Shown here piece after piece: positions 26,655-36,019 of a DNA stretch of 64,000 nucleotides. Each line of letters opens with the position of its first letter. The first letter of the stretch is position 1. The position numbers and the translations under genes are program-made. Source of the DNA: DTU013 sp964512095 (GTDB lineage Bacteria > Bacillota > Clostridia > Acetivibrionales > DTU013); NCBI GenBank assembly GCA_964512095.1, contig CAZEIH010000013.1, forward strand, positions 11,090 to 75,089. Reading direction: 5' to 3'. The notes beneath the pieces were generated by a model. That model worked only from the letters and a program-made list of their open reading frames with translations. It searched no databases and had not been told where the DNA came from.

Positions 26655-28583
26655 TCACCGCACCGATCTTAAAAACTCATATAACCCTTCTGCAACAGAC
26701 CGGCTTATGCCCTCTACCGCTTCCAAATCGTCTATCTGTGCCCGTCTGATACGACTCACTGAACCAAAATGCTTCAGCAGAGCCTTTTTTCGTTTAGGAC
26801 CTATACCCTCTACTTCATCAAGTATCGATTTAGAGTATCTCTTGGCCCTTAGCCTCTTATTATAATCCAACGCAAACCGGTGAGCTTCATCCTGTATTGA
26901 TGTCACATACCTTAATACATTCAGATTTCCTGTCAAATCAATCTCCCGGTCTGGAAGAACCAAGCCCCTTGTTCTATGCTTATCATCCTTGACCATACCA
27001 CATAAGGATATAGTCACGCCAATTTCACCTAGCACCTGCCTTACTGCATTTACATGGCCCAAACCACCATCAAGCATTATTAGGTCAGGAAGCTTGCTAA
27101 ACTTGCTTTTGCTACTCGCCTTCGCTCCCTTTTTCTCCCCCACTTGCCCGCTCGAGTCGCCGGTCCTTGCTAGCTCTATCTCCTTCACCTGACTGGCTTC
27201 AATTTGCTTTTCCGCTTCAGCATGCTTAAATCTACGATACAGCACCTCCTGCATGCTGGCATAGTCGTTCTGCACTTCCGTTGAGCGTATTTTAAAACGC
27301 CTGTACTCCTTTTTCGCAGCCTTCCCTTCTTCAAATACAACCATGGAAGCCACTATCTCTGAGGACCCCGTGTTAGATATGTCGTAGGCCTCTATTCTAT
27401 TAGGTAGCTTCTCCAGTCCAAGCAAACCAGCCATTTCCCTAAGCCCTTCCTGTACTCCGTCAGGCAAAGAGGCTTTATCTCTAAAACGCTTAAGCTCTAT
27501 CCTTGCATTTTCAGACACCATCTCAACCATGTGGAGCTTTTCACCCCTGCGTGGCACCTTCACATGAACTCTTCCGCCTTTTCTGGAGCCCAGCCAGTTT
27601 TCTATAAGCTCCTTATCTTCAAAATCTACCGCAATAATAATCTCAGAGGGTATTATATTAGTAGTCCCATAAAACTGCTTCAGGAAGGACGGTGCAGCTT
27701 CGTCAAGCTCAGCTTCTCCGGTTCCTTCTAATATAAAAAACTCTCTACCCAAAAGCTTGCCACCTCTGACAAAAAACACTTGGACACAGGTATCTGTTTT
27801 GTCTGCTGAAAATCCAATAATATCCTGATCCATACCCGCCACCGATAGGACCTTTTGCTCCTGAGTAATATGCCTAAGGCTTATCAACTTATTGCGAAGC
27901 GCTGCTGCCCGTTCAAATTCCAACCCATCCGATGCTTCCTGCATTTGTTTCTCTAGCTTTGATATAATCGCGTCCTGCTTTCCGTCAAGAAAAGAGCAGA
28001 TATCAATAACAACTCCGCGATACTCTTCCTTGTCCACACTACCCGAACAGGGGCCCAAACATTGACCAATGTGATAATTCAAGCACGGCCTGCTCTTTCC
28101 AATATCTCTTGGCAGTAATCGTTTACAGGTTCTTATTGGAAATGCCTTTTTTATTAAATTTATGGTTTCCCGGACAGAAACGACATTTGAGTATGGTCCA
28201 AAGTATCTGGCACCATCCTTAATAACCCGCCTAGTCATAAATATTCGAGGATATTCCTCATTCATGGTAATCTTGATGTATGGATATGATTTGTCATCCT
28301 TGAGCAGAATATTGTATCTGGGCTTTTTATCCTTAATCAGATTGCACTCCAGTATCAACGCCTCAAGCTCTGTATCCGTGACAATATACTCGAACTCTAT
28401 TATTTTCGACACCATGGCAGAGACCTTTGGAGTATGCGCAGCGGATGCTTGAAAATACTGTCTTACTCTGTTTTTTAGCACCCTTGCCTTACCAACATAT
28501 ATAATAGTGCCGGTTTCATCCTTCATAAGATAAACGCCCGGTTTATCGGGCAGTTTCTTGAGTTCCTCGTAAATATCAAACAT
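26655..28583 (-). CDS. uvrC: excinuclease ABC subunit C
   Basis: 642 residues making both incisions in nucleotide excision repair. Domains in order: GIY-YIG nuclease (PGVYLMKDETGTIIYVGKA, residues 15-33), Cys-rich patch (CLNYHIGQCLGPC), UVR helical hairpin (about 205-240), RNase H-like domain (LIMLDGGLGHVNAV), and tandem helix-hairpin-helix (VEGIGPKRKKALLKHFG). A Ser/Gly/Lys-rich stretch near residues 465-490 is a modest insertion. It begins four bases after the HPr-like gene. Confidence 0.97.
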   Translation of the reverse strand: MFDIYEELKKLPDKPGVYLMKDETGTIIYVGKARVLKNRVRQYFQASAAHTPKVSAMVSKIIEFEYIVTDTELEALILECNLIKDKKPRYNILLKDDKSYPYIKITMNEEYPRIFMTRRVIKDGARYFGPYSNVVSVRETINLIKKAFPIRTCKRLLPRDIGKSRPCLNYHIGQCLGPCSGSVDKEEYRGVVIDICSFLDGKQDAIISKLEKQMQEASDGLEFERAAALRNKLISLRHITQEQKVLSVAGMDQDIIGFSADKTDTCVQVFFVRGGKLLGREFFILEGTGEAELDEAAPSFLKQFYGTTNIIPSEIIIAVDFEDKELIENWLGSRKGGRVHVKVPRRGEKLHMVEMVSENARIELKRFRDKASLPDGVQEGLREMAGLLGLEKLPNRIEAYDISNTGSSEIVASMVVFEEGKAAKKEYRRFKIRSTEVQNDYASMQEVLYRRFKHAEAEKQIEASQVKEIELARTGDSSGQVGEKKGAKASSKSKFSKLPDLIMLDGGLGHVNAVRQVLGEIGVTISLCGMVKDDKHRTRGLVLPDREIDLTGNLNVLRYVTSIQDEAHRFALDYNKRLRAKRYSKSILDEVEGIGPKRKKALLKHFGSVSRIRRAQIDDLEAVEGISRSVAEGLYEFLRSVR

Positions 28584-28586
28584 TGT

Positions 28587-28856
28587 TTAGCCGTTCTCAC
28601 CTATGTCTGAAAGTAAATAGCTTTCCAACTCTGCAGCTGCCTCTGCTTCATCCTCGCCTTCTACAGACAGCGATACTAATGAATCCTTGCCTATGCCAAG
28701 GGATAATACTCCTAAAAGGCTCTTGCCATTAGCTCTCCTATCTGCCTTTGCTATCCAGATACTGGCTCTATATTTCGAAGCCTTTTGAATAAATAAGGCT
28801 GCTGATTTTGACTGTAGTCCCTGAGGATTATTTATTGTAATTTCCTTTATTATCAT
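28587..28856 (-). CDS. HPr-like protein with Gln15 and Ser46 (Crh-like)
   Basis: 89 residues with the HPr fold. The position of the PTS phosphorylation site, normally His15 in GLHARPA, reads GLQSKSA with Gln at exactly residue 15. Ser46, the HPr kinase site, is kept in NGKSLLGVLSLGI. B. subtilis Crh has the same combination and acts only in carbon catabolite control, not in sugar transport. By that analogy this protein is regulatory. Good ribosome binding site (CGGAGG). It is followed at once by uvrC, so both are probably cotranscribed. Confidence 0.88.
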   Translation of the reverse strand: MIIKEITINNPQGLQSKSAALFIQKASKYRASIWIAKADRRANGKSLLGVLSLGIGKDSLVSLSVEGEDEAEAAAELESYLLSDIGENG

Positions 28857-29297
28857 CTTTACCTCCGTGGTACTATACTTTTTCTGAGTAATAATTTTAT
28901 TATGAGTATGCTTCTGTAATAGCTTTTCAGACAGCTCCTACATCTTTTTTTAGATATGTCTCGCACATATTATAGCAAATGTCAGTTCATTTTACCATAA
29001 TAATATTACAGTTGAACAATGCTTGACCTATTCAACCATCCACCACACTAAACTAATTCCACCATCTTTTCACAAATCCATTCAGTAGGATAATCAGGTG
29101 TGCATTTACAGTGTAGCCCTTCTTTACGCTAAATATTTTTCTCATCGTATAAAATGTGAAAATTTGGCCCAAAACACGAAACAAAAAGCACACGGTCGCG
29201 AATTACCATCTGCTCACTCTCTATACTTATTCTTAATTAGCATCTTTACAGCTAGGCCATCTCATAGTTGATTTCTTCGCGGGCCTTCTAGTTTCAG
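28857..29297. other. intergenic region with one promoter candidate
   Basis: About 440 bases without a supportable gene. On the minus strand an extended -10 element TGCTATAAT (28977-28969) could drive the HPr-like gene and uvrC, with transcription starting near 28962. I see no convincing -35 element and nothing else of note in the remaining sequence. Confidence 0.5.
28969..28977 (-). promoter_or_regulatory. extended -10 promoter for the HPr-like/uvrC pair
   Basis: TGC-TATAAT is a perfect extended -10 hexamer, about 112 bases before the HPr-like start codon. The -35 region is poor, which extended -10 promoters tolerate. Confidence 0.45.
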
Positions 29298-30338
29298 TTA
29301 GACATCATCTGACTTAGGCTCCTTACCACTCCCCTCGGGCTCCTTGCCCTTTGATTCGGGCTGAGTATCGCAGGCCTCAGCTTTTCCATCATCTACTTCT
29401 GGGATATTAACAGTAGCATTAAGCTTGTTTCTTTGACTACTACCCCTATTATTTTTCAAATAATTCTGCTCAACCATTATTCCTAAACCAAGTGAATAAA
29501 TAAAGACATTCATCACTCCTACAATGATAACACTCAATAAAATGCCGCTCTGGGGTATTAAAAATGTAACTAACAGCTTAACTAGTGTTACAGAAACAAT
29601 GCCGGTTGTAAACTCAGCATAAATACTATTCTTGGGGCTAAATGACTTTAGTATCATTCTCCCTATAAACATCAAAGCAGGTATAGATGCTATTATCAGC
29701 AGTATAATATAAAACAGTGGTGCAATAAGTGTTACCAGCAATAATAGAAGCAGCGAGCTTGCTCCTATTAACGTGAGCAGACCAAGTATCATCTTTCTTC
29801 TAAAATTTCTATCAAGTCTTTTCGCAATGATATTGTATTTTTTGCGTGATATAAGTAATACAAGCAGTCCTACTATAAATACTGCCAGGGCGTAAAGCAG
29901 AGTTATGATCAGCCTCAGATACGAAAAAGCTCCAATGTCCAGGTTCATAGCTTCGCCAAATATCCTAACCTCCTGTCCACCAATAACTGAACTAGCTGAC
30001 TTGGACAGGGCGCCTATTGTAATGACGTCACTCATTACCTGAGCATTATCGTGCAGAACTGTATTGCCAAATAATGTAACTACCTGGCCTGACACAAATG
30101 AATTAACTGAAACATCTCCAAATACTGTTATGATATGGCCGCTAACCTTGCTATTAACTGTGACATCGCCAAGGACAAGCACTACATTGCCTTGAATTGG
30201 TTCATTTATTATGGCATCTTCAAGGATACGAATCCTATCCCCGCTTTCCGAGTGGACATAAATACCTTCGGCAGTAACTGAAGTGACTGAAATTATTAAT
30301 AATACACATATGGCAAAGAAAGCTACCAGCTTTTTCAT
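29298..30338 (-). CDS. membrane protein with N-terminal beta-repeat (polymer-forming-like) domain
   Basis: 346 residues. A signal or anchor helix (residues 4-23) is followed by about 100 residues of repeating strands about 20 residues apart (VVLVLGDVTVNS, IITVFGDVSVNS, VVTLFGNTVLHD), a pattern like bactofilin/polymer-forming domains. Four or more membrane helices follow (about 145-285), and the tail is charged (Lys/Glu/Ser). It overlaps the anti-sigma gene by four bases, so the three genes form one operon. It may be an output of the sigma factor or part of its envelope-stress sensing. Confidence 0.75.
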   Translation of the reverse strand: MKKLVAFFAICVLLIISVTSVTAEGIYVHSESGDRIRILEDAIINEPIQGNVVLVLGDVTVNSKVSGHIITVFGDVSVNSFVSGQVVTLFGNTVLHDNAQVMSDVITIGALSKSASSVIGGQEVRIFGEAMNLDIGAFSYLRLIITLLYALAVFIVGLLVLLISRKKYNIIAKRLDRNFRRKMILGLLTLIGASSLLLLLLVTLIAPLFYIILLIIASIPALMFIGRMILKSFSPKNSIYAEFTTGIVSVTLVKLLVTFLIPQSGILLSVIIVGVMNVFIYSLGLGIMVEQNYLKNNRGSSQRNKLNATVNIPEVDDGKAEACDTQPESKGKEPEGSGKEPKSDDV

Positions 30339-30913
30339 TCAGTTTCCCCCTCGCCATGCGTACCGACATAATGGAGGAGTCTCTGGGTACCAAATATCAT
30401 TAATAGCAATGTAAAGAATACATAGTAGTATGATTTTACGATAGAGAATCCAATCTCTACAACTACCAGCAATGCATTTACAAGCAAACCAAATAAATCC
30501 TTAACTACCCCAACCACTGCTGCTGTAGCACTGGAGAAGGAGTTGAAATACTCACTAAGCTTCTCAAAGGCACTGAAAATACTAACCTGTTTCAGGTCTG
30601 CCACAAAAATCAGTAAAAGTACAATAGCGAGCGCCATTGCACCATTGTAAAGCCATACTATCATCCTGGCACTCTTCTCCTTGCGCTCATTCTCAATTAT
30701 TGTTACCTTATCCATTACCTTAGCTTCAAAATCAGCCGGAGGTTCCACCTCTATCTTTGTTTCAAGCGTTGTGAATATGGCTTGCATGCAATTGAATTCT
30801 GCATTGCATCCATTGCATTTTTCTAAATGCTCTTTGAACTGTATGCTCTCGTCTTTGCTTAATTCACCGTCAAAATGTTTCATAATATATTCCTTTGATA
30901 ATTCACAGTTCAT
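30335..30913 (-). CDS. anti-sigma factor, zinc-finger type
   Basis: 192 residues. The N-terminus has the zinc anti-sigma motif H-x3-C-x2-C (EHLEKCNGCNAEF, residues about 28-40) with an upstream Cys at position 3, and a helix that would clamp the sigma factor. Two membrane segments (about 85-105 and 155-178) place the sensor outside. It overlaps the sigma-factor stop by four bases, the usual arrangement, and should hold that factor inactive until an envelope signal arrives. Confidence 0.87.
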   Translation of the reverse strand: MNCELSKEYIMKHFDGELSKDESIQFKEHLEKCNGCNAEFNCMQAIFTTLETKIEVEPPADFEAKVMDKVTIIENERKEKSARMIVWLYNGAMALAIVLLLIFVADLKQVSIFSAFEKLSEYFNSFSSATAAVVGVVKDLFGLLVNALLVVVEIGFSIVKSYYYVFFTLLLMIFGTQRLLHYVGTHGEGETE

Positions 30914-31464
30914 AACGCCTCCTCCTTTCTGTCCGGCATGAGTGCCTCTCTAAGCATCAGCCTTGCCCGGTAAAGTCTATTTTTAATTATTGTCATAGGT
31001 ACACCGAGAACCTTTGTCATTTCTTCGTAAGATAATCCATTTTGATGGAATAAAATTATCGGTGTCCGGTACTTTTCAGGCAGCGAATGTATAGCTTCCC
31101 TTATCCGCTCAGAGCGTTCCTTCTGCAGATAACTGGTCTCAGGAGTATCAACGCCGTCCGAAAATCCTTCGATTTCCTCAATAGGAGTCGAATAAATCTT
31201 CTTTTTCCTGTGTATATCAAGGCAAAGATTGGTTGTTATTCGGACAGCCCAAGTAGAAAACTTGTATTCAGGATTGTACCGGTCAAGTGCTTTGTATATC
31301 CTGATGAAGACTTCCTGTGAAATGTCGCTAATCTCTTCCTTGTCATTTATCATATTATACACGACGCTGAATATCAACTTTTTATATCGTGTCACTAGTT
31401 CCTCAAAATACTCCTGCTGCCCTGCCAGACACTTTTGTATTAAATCATAGTCGGTCAGCTCCAA
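30910..31464 (-). CDS. ECF-family RNA polymerase sigma factor
   Basis: 184 residues. Region 2 (YKKLIFSVVYNMINDKEEISDISQEVF in two halves, residues about 27-53, with FSTWAVRI at about 69-76) recognises the -10 element, and region 4 (YRTPIILFHQNGLSYEEMTKVLGVPMT) carries the helix-turn-helix for the -35 element. A linker of about 40 residues joins them. First gene of the sigma / anti-sigma / membrane-protein operon, probably self-activated, although I could not define its target promoter. Confidence 0.93.
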   Translation of the reverse strand: MELTDYDLIQKCLAGQQEYFEELVTRYKKLIFSVVYNMINDKEEISDISQEVFIRIYKALDRYNPEYKFSTWAVRITTNLCLDIHRKKKIYSTPIEEIEGFSDGVDTPETSYLQKERSERIREAIHSLPEKYRTPIILFHQNGLSYEEMTKVLGVPMTIIKNRLYRARLMLREALMPDRKEEAL

Positions 31465-31605
31465 TCGGTTCTCACCACCTTGCCTATATAAGATTATACG
31501 CCAAAGTGGCCTCCATGTCTTATTTATTGAGAAAATATTTGCTATAATAGGAGGAGACCATATCCAATGCCCCCCTATGTATCTCTTTAGTTATGAGGTG
31601 TTTTC

Positions 31606-31947
31606 ATGATAATAAGAAATGTTACCCGCAAAACTATACTTACAAACAAATGCGAAATCGCTGCAACCTTTATTTCGCGATTCAAAGGCCTACAGCTTAG
31701 AAAGGAACTACCACAGGGCCATGGTCTTCTCATAACTCCCTGCAATTCGATTCATATGTTTTTTATGAGATTTGCAATTGACGCAGTTTTTATTGATTCA
31801 GAAAACAGAATTGTACATATCGAAAACTCTATAAAGCCCTGGCGAATCTCCAAGCTTGTGAAAAACGCACAAAGCGTATTGGAGCTTCCAGCAGGAACCT
31901 CCAATACTACGAGCTGCGAACCAGGCGACCTTCTGGAAATTCTATGA
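31606..31947 (+). CDS. DUF192 family protein
   Basis: 113 residues matching the DUF192 fold, with the typical phrases RFKGLQLRKELPQGHGLLI, NSIHMFFMRFAIDAVFID and VLELPAGT. Function of the family is not settled. There is no signal peptide, unlike many members. It is a single rightward gene between two leftward operons. Confidence 0.85.
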   Translation: MIIRNVTRKTILTNKCEIAATFISRFKGLQLRKELPQGHGLLITPCNSIHMFFMRFAIDAVFIDSENRIVHIENSIKPWRISKLVKNAQSVLELPAGTSNTTSCEPGDLLEIL

Positions 31948-32050
31948 TTTGCTGACATATAATTCACCGATGTATCGTGGCCTGGATTTGTGACTTTGCT
32001 TGCCTATAACTTTGCTGATTCGCTGACGTACTGCGACCTGGACGTGTAGC

Positions 32051-32518
32051 TTACTTACCTGTGACTTTGCTAAAGTACTTCCACATAATCACAGCATCCT
32101 CATTATTATCTGCATAGTATGCCTTACGCATCCCACCATCTGCAAACCCATATTTGCGGTACAAGGCCTGAGCACTAAAATTACTCTTTCTCACTTCCAA
32201 CGTAAGTGCTATTAAGCACCGCCTCTCGGCCTCCTCCAGCAGCGTCTTCATTAATTCATTGCCAACACCACAACCCCTGAACTCCGGATGCACCGCTATG
32301 TTTGTAATATGTCCCTCATCTAACACCTGCCACATTCCAATATACCCCACCACCTTGCCAGCTACCAGGGCACAAAAATACACAGAAGCTTTATTATTTG
32401 CAAATTCATCTGTAATGGACTGCCTGGACCAGGGGATTATAAAGCTTAGCTTCTCAATACTAACTATATCGTCAATATGCTCCTGACTGGCTCTAACAAT
32501 TTTCATATTCCTTAACAT
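32051..32518 (-). CDS. rimI: ribosomal-protein-alanine N-acetyltransferase RimI
   Basis: 155 residues of the GNAT fold. The acetyl-CoA-binding motif is seen as VHPEFRGCGVGNELM, with the RimI-type strand ITNIAV before it and NFSAQALYRKYGF after it. It lies at the end of the amidohydrolase-tsaE-tsaB-rimI run; rimI beside tsaB is a common order. The first ATG has AAAGGAAG nine to ten bases upstream, so it is kept. Confidence 0.92.
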   Translation of the reverse strand: MLRNMKIVRASQEHIDDIVSIEKLSFIIPWSRQSITDEFANNKASVYFCALVAGKVVGYIGMWQVLDEGHITNIAVHPEFRGCGVGNELMKTLLEEAERRCLIALTLEVRKSNFSAQALYRKYGFADGGMRKAYYADNNEDAVIMWKYFSKVTGK

Positions 32519-32538
32519 TCTGTTCCGCTTCCTTTAGA

Positions 32539-33267
32539 TCACTTATTAACTCCATCTAGTTGATGCTTTTTAGCATATTCTCTTTCAGCCTGTGACGGTC
32601 TTAGGTAAAAAGGCTTAAGCTCCAATTGATCTATACTCTCTCCCCTTGTGTGGCGCAAAAGAGCAAGCTGTGCTGTCGATGCCGCCATCTGCTGCAGTGA
32701 AAAAACAGGCATAAAATCACAACGATTTTTCAGCTCAATTTTAAGGAAATCCCTGTGGAGCAATACTCCATCACCAGTAAAAACAACGTTTACATTATCG
32801 TATTCCTCTTCAAAGAGCTTTACCAAATCAGACACATGTATCCCCATGTAACCAGACAGGTTTGTCATCAGGCCATTCTGAGGCTTGTACAATGCTGTGT
32901 AAACCTGATTGTTTCTTGCGTCCATAATTGGGCAAACAAGGGTGCCCTCTGCAACAACAGCTGTGTTTGCCAACGCATCTAAAGAAGTTATGCCTGAAAC
33001 AGGCTTATTCAATGCATACGCCAAGGCTTTTATTGTTGTTACACCAATTCTAAGTCCCGTAAATGAGCCTGGACCTGTCACAGCCGCGTAAACATCTATT
33101 TGCGCAGGTGTGAGTTTGACACTATCCAGCAATTCATTTAGCATAGGAACCAGCTTTTGTGAATGAGTTTTTAAATCCTTAAGCAGGAATTCAGCCAGTA
33201 GTCCATTTTCATCAACAATAGCTATACCTGCCATCGCAGTGGAGGTATCAACCGCAAGTGCCTTCAT
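32539..33267 (-). CDS. tsaB: tRNA threonylcarbamoyladenosine biosynthesis protein TsaB
   Basis: 242 residues of the ASKHA fold, a TsaD paralogue that works as its partner. Motifs seen: ALAVDTSTAMAGIA at the N-terminus, GPGSFTGLRIG, and PIMDARNNQVYTALY. ATG at 33267 is chosen because GGGAGG lies just upstream; the frame reaches 33315. It overlaps tsaE by 20 bases. Confidence 0.95.
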   Translation of the reverse strand: MKALAVDTSTAMAGIAIVDENGLLAEFLLKDLKTHSQKLVPMLNELLDSVKLTPAQIDVYAAVTGPGSFTGLRIGVTTIKALAYALNKPVSGITSLDALANTAVVAEGTLVCPIMDARNNQVYTALYKPQNGLMTNLSGYMGIHVSDLVKLFEEEYDNVNVVFTGDGVLLHRDFLKIELKNRCDFMPVFSLQQMAASTAQLALLRHTRGESIDQLELKPFYLRPSQAEREYAKKHQLDGVNK

Positions 33268-33727
33268 CTGCCAGCCTCCCTTCATAATCAGTGTTCCTAT
33301 TCCCAATAATCTCAATAGTAATCAATCTACTATCCACATGGGTGGGGTCATCCTTCTCAATAATTACGTCGATTCTGTCGGCTGGGAGTATTTCCTTTAT
33401 AATGTCAGCCCATTCAATAACAGTAACGCCATCTCCATTAATATATTCATCATATCCGGTATCAAACATCTCGCTCGGGTCACCTATCCTATAAACATCA
33501 AAATGATACAGCGGAAGCCTTCCCTCATATTCATTGACAATAGTAAAGGTAGGGCTTGTGATATATCCACTGATACCAAGTCCTAATGAAATCCCACCTG
33601 TAAAAGCAGTTTTCCCAGTTCCTAAATCACCCATAAGGCTTACATTGTCACCCTTTTGCAACATTTTACCAAGCTTTTTTCCCAGTTCTATCGTCTCGCT
33701 GACAGAACCTACGTGTATTCTTATCAT
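33248..33727 (-). CDS. tsaE: tRNA threonylcarbamoyladenosine biosynthesis ATPase TsaE
   Basis: 159 residues. Walker A GDLGTGKTAFT, the family motif SPTFTIVNEY, then YHFDVYRI and VIEWADI, all typical of TsaE, which resets the TsaBD complex by ATP hydrolysis. It overlaps the upstream amidohydrolase by four bases and tsaB by 20, indicating tight translational coupling. Confidence 0.96.
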   Translation of the reverse strand: MIRIHVGSVSETIELGKKLGKMLQKGDNVSLMGDLGTGKTAFTGGISLGLGISGYITSPTFTIVNEYEGRLPLYHFDVYRIGDPSEMFDTGYDEYINGDGVTVIEWADIIKEILPADRIDVIIEKDDPTHVDSRLITIEIIGNRNTDYEGRLADEGTCG

Positions 33728-34902
33728 GGGCGTACAACCACCTGCCCGCTTATTATCGTATATAACACCTTTGACCTTAGTTCTAGGGGATGCCCATCCA
33801 TTATAATTATATCAGCATCCTTGCCTATCTTAAGGCTTCCGACTCTGTCATCAATCCCTGTGATTTCAGCAGCGTTTATGGTAATAGCCTTAAGTGCTTG
33901 TTCCTCATCCATTCCTTCCTTTACAGCAACAGCTGCACAAAGCGGTAGGTACTGTACTGGAGTACATGGGTGGTCAGTCATAATGGCTATTTTTAATCCT
34001 GCCTTTGAGAGTATTCCAGGAGCCCTTACACTCTGGTTCCTTAATTCTATTTTTGATCTGTCATTGAGAAACGGACCTATAATGATATTGGCGTTTTCTT
34101 CGTTCAGTATATCTGTTATTAAGTATCCCTCTGTACAATGCTCTATGGTAATTCTAAGTCCAAACTCCTTTGCAATCCTCAAAGCTGTGAGTATATCATC
34201 TGCCCTATGAGCATGGGCCTTCAGCGGAATTTCGCCCTTCAGTACCTTTAACAGTGCCTCCATTTTCATATCATAGTCCGGCTTGTCAAAATTCTCACTG
34301 TCACGTTCATGGTCATCAAGCATCTTCTTGTACTCCTGAGCCTTCATGAGACTTTCTCTAAGAAGGGCAGCTGTAGCCATTCTCGTCATAGGCATCTGCC
34401 TTTTATCATGATACACAGTTTTAGGATTTTCTCCAAAAGCCACCTTCATGGCTACCGGCTCTTTTATTACCATATCCTCCACTCTTCGACCAAATGTCTT
34501 GAGGGCAGCAAACTGTCCGCCTATTACATTTGAACTGCCGGGACCTGTGACCACGGTGGTTACTCCGCTTTCCCTAGCCTCAACAAAAGCTCTGTCTGCA
34601 TGATATATTGCATCTATCGCCCTTAGCTGGGGAGTGACTGGATCTGTCATTTCATTACCGTCATCACCTTCAAAGCCTACGGCATCCTCCCACATTCCTA
34701 TGTGACAGTGGGCATCTACAAACCCTGGTAAAACAAAGCTTCCATTTGCATCAATAACCTCAGAGCTAGCGGCCTCATGCCTCGCCAGCTCAGTGGCGTC
34801 ATCGCCCAGTGCTGTTATTTTTCCCTTATCCGCTCCAATGTATCCCTTTTTATAATCAACCCCTGACATTGTAAGCAGTTTTGCATTTTTTATAAGTAAC
34901 AT
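33724..34902 (-). CDS. amidohydrolase (imidazolonepropionase-like)
   Basis: 392 residues of the metal-dependent amidohydrolase barrel. The metal motif HCHIG follows FVLPGFVDA, with later His residues in KAHAHRADD and TIEHCTEG and the Asp in MTDHPCTP. The C-terminal strand set returns to KIGKDADIIIMDG, typical of the family. The closest described relatives hydrolyse cyclic amides or act on peptides and drugs, but the substrate is not predictable here. First gene of the tsaE-tsaB-rimI operon. Confidence 0.88.
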   Translation of the reverse strand: MLLIKNAKLLTMSGVDYKKGYIGADKGKITALGDDATELARHEAASSEVIDANGSFVLPGFVDAHCHIGMWEDAVGFEGDDGNEMTDPVTPQLRAIDAIYHADRAFVEARESGVTTVVTGPGSSNVIGGQFAALKTFGRRVEDMVIKEPVAMKVAFGENPKTVYHDKRQMPMTRMATAALLRESLMKAQEYKKMLDDHERDSENFDKPDYDMKMEALLKVLKGEIPLKAHAHRADDILTALRIAKEFGLRITIEHCTEGYLITDILNEENANIIIGPFLNDRSKIELRNQSVRAPGILSKAGLKIAIMTDHPCTPVQYLPLCAAVAVKEGMDEEQALKAITINAAEITGIDDRVGSLKIGKDADIIIMDGHPLELRSKVLYTIISGQVVVRP

Positions 34903-35081
34903 TCAAAGACCTCCTGTTGGTTTGCCTGTATCGATAAAGACCATTTGACATCAATCTATTACTGTAAAACAATAATATCAATAACCTTCTAGTAAATCAA
35001 ACAGATTTATAAATAAAAACTAGGTCATTTAGCTTAACTATAAAAGCGTGGCTGATTTCGTCTTCAGAAGACAGAGATAAA

Positions 35082-35114
35082 AAACCCAGTAACCGTTGTG
35101 GCTTCTGGGTTTTT
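35082..35114 (-). terminator. terminator after rpsI
   Basis: AAAAACCCAG and CTGGGTTTTT form a 10-bp stem around a 12-base loop, about 22 bases beyond the rpsI stop. It ends the rplM-rpsI unit. Confidence 0.85.
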
Positions 35115-35136
35115 GATATATTCCATTTTGATAATA

Positions 35137-35532
35137 CTATCTCTTTGAGAACTGTGGTGCTCTTCTTGCTTTTTTGAGACCAGGTTTCTTTCTTTCCTTC
35201 ATTCTCGGATCTCTTGTTAGGAAACCTGCCTTTTTTAGTGAAGGTCTGAACTCTTCGTCAGCCTTGAGTAATGCTCTTGCAACACCATGCCTGATAGCGC
35301 CTGCCTGGCCAGTAAAGCCACCGCCAATAACCTTGCACAGTACATCAAATTTCGTTAATGTGTCTGTGAGTGTCAATGGTTGCCTTACGATGACCTTAAG
35401 TGTCTCTAGACCAAAATAATCATCAATGGATCTATCATTTATTATTATTTTACCATCACCCGGTACAAGCCTGACTCTGGCGATTGATTTCTTTCTTCTA
35501 CCTGTTCCATAATACTGAATTTTCGTAGCCAT
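35137..35532 (-). CDS. rpsI: 30S ribosomal protein S9
   Basis: 131 residues. N-terminus YYGTGRRKKSIARVRLVPG and the basic C-terminal tail (KKPGLKKARRAPQFSKR) whose last residues contact P-site tRNA. It follows rplM by 20 bases, the universal pair. Confidence 0.98.
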   Translation of the reverse strand: MATKIQYYGTGRRKKSIARVRLVPGDGKIIINDRSIDDYFGLETLKVIVRQPLTLTDTLTKFDVLCKVIGGGFTGQAGAIRHGVARALLKADEEFRPSLKKAGFLTRDPRMKERKKPGLKKARRAPQFSKR

Positions 35533-35552
35533 TATTTACTCCTCCCTCCTCA

Positions 35553-35987
35553 TTAAACATTGATTTCCAGAACTTCTGGTTTCTGTGCCTGATGCTCATG
35601 TTCAGCACCCTTGTAAACTTTGAGCTTTCTGAACATGTCGCGTCCAAGGCTGTTGTGAGGGAGCATACCCTTGACAGCAAGCTCAATCACCTTTTCAGGG
35701 GATTTAGCCATCAATTGACTGTATTTCATTTCCTTCATTCCACCCGGCCATCCAGAATGACGCCTGTAGATCTTGTTTTCCATCTTGTTTCCAGTCAAAA
35801 CTACTTTTTCAGCATTGATTACTATAACATAATCTCCTGTATCAACATGAGGCGTAAATGTGGGTTTGTTCTTGCCTCTCAATACACTAGCAACCACGCT
35901 AGCAAGCCTTCCCAAAGGCTTACCATCAGCATCTACTACATACCAATTTCTCTTAACTTCTTCGGCTTTTGCCATGAAAGTTTTCAT
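35553..35987 (-). CDS. rplM: 50S ribosomal protein L13
   Basis: 144 residues, normal length, with signature GMLPHNSLGRDMFRKLKVY. Start at ATG 35987; AGGAGGAAAGG lies upstream. It is preceded by an L13-leader-like RNA and followed by rpsI. Confidence 0.98.
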   Translation of the reverse strand: MKTFMAKAEEVKRNWYVVDADGKPLGRLASVVASVLRGKNKPTFTPHVDTGDYVIVINAEKVVLTGNKMENKIYRRHSGWPGGMKEMKYSQLMAKSPEKVIELAVKGMLPHNSLGRDMFRKLKVYKGAEHEHQAQKPEVLEINV

Positions 35988-36019
35988 TGTATTACCTTTC
36001 CTCCTCAATTACTTCACAT

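Noticed and set aside
26326..26865. Long open frames running through array A
   Set aside because: They arise from the 19-20 bp period; the translated product is a simple repeat (SHGDSSLTWG-like), has no ribosome binding site and overlaps uvrC on the other strand.
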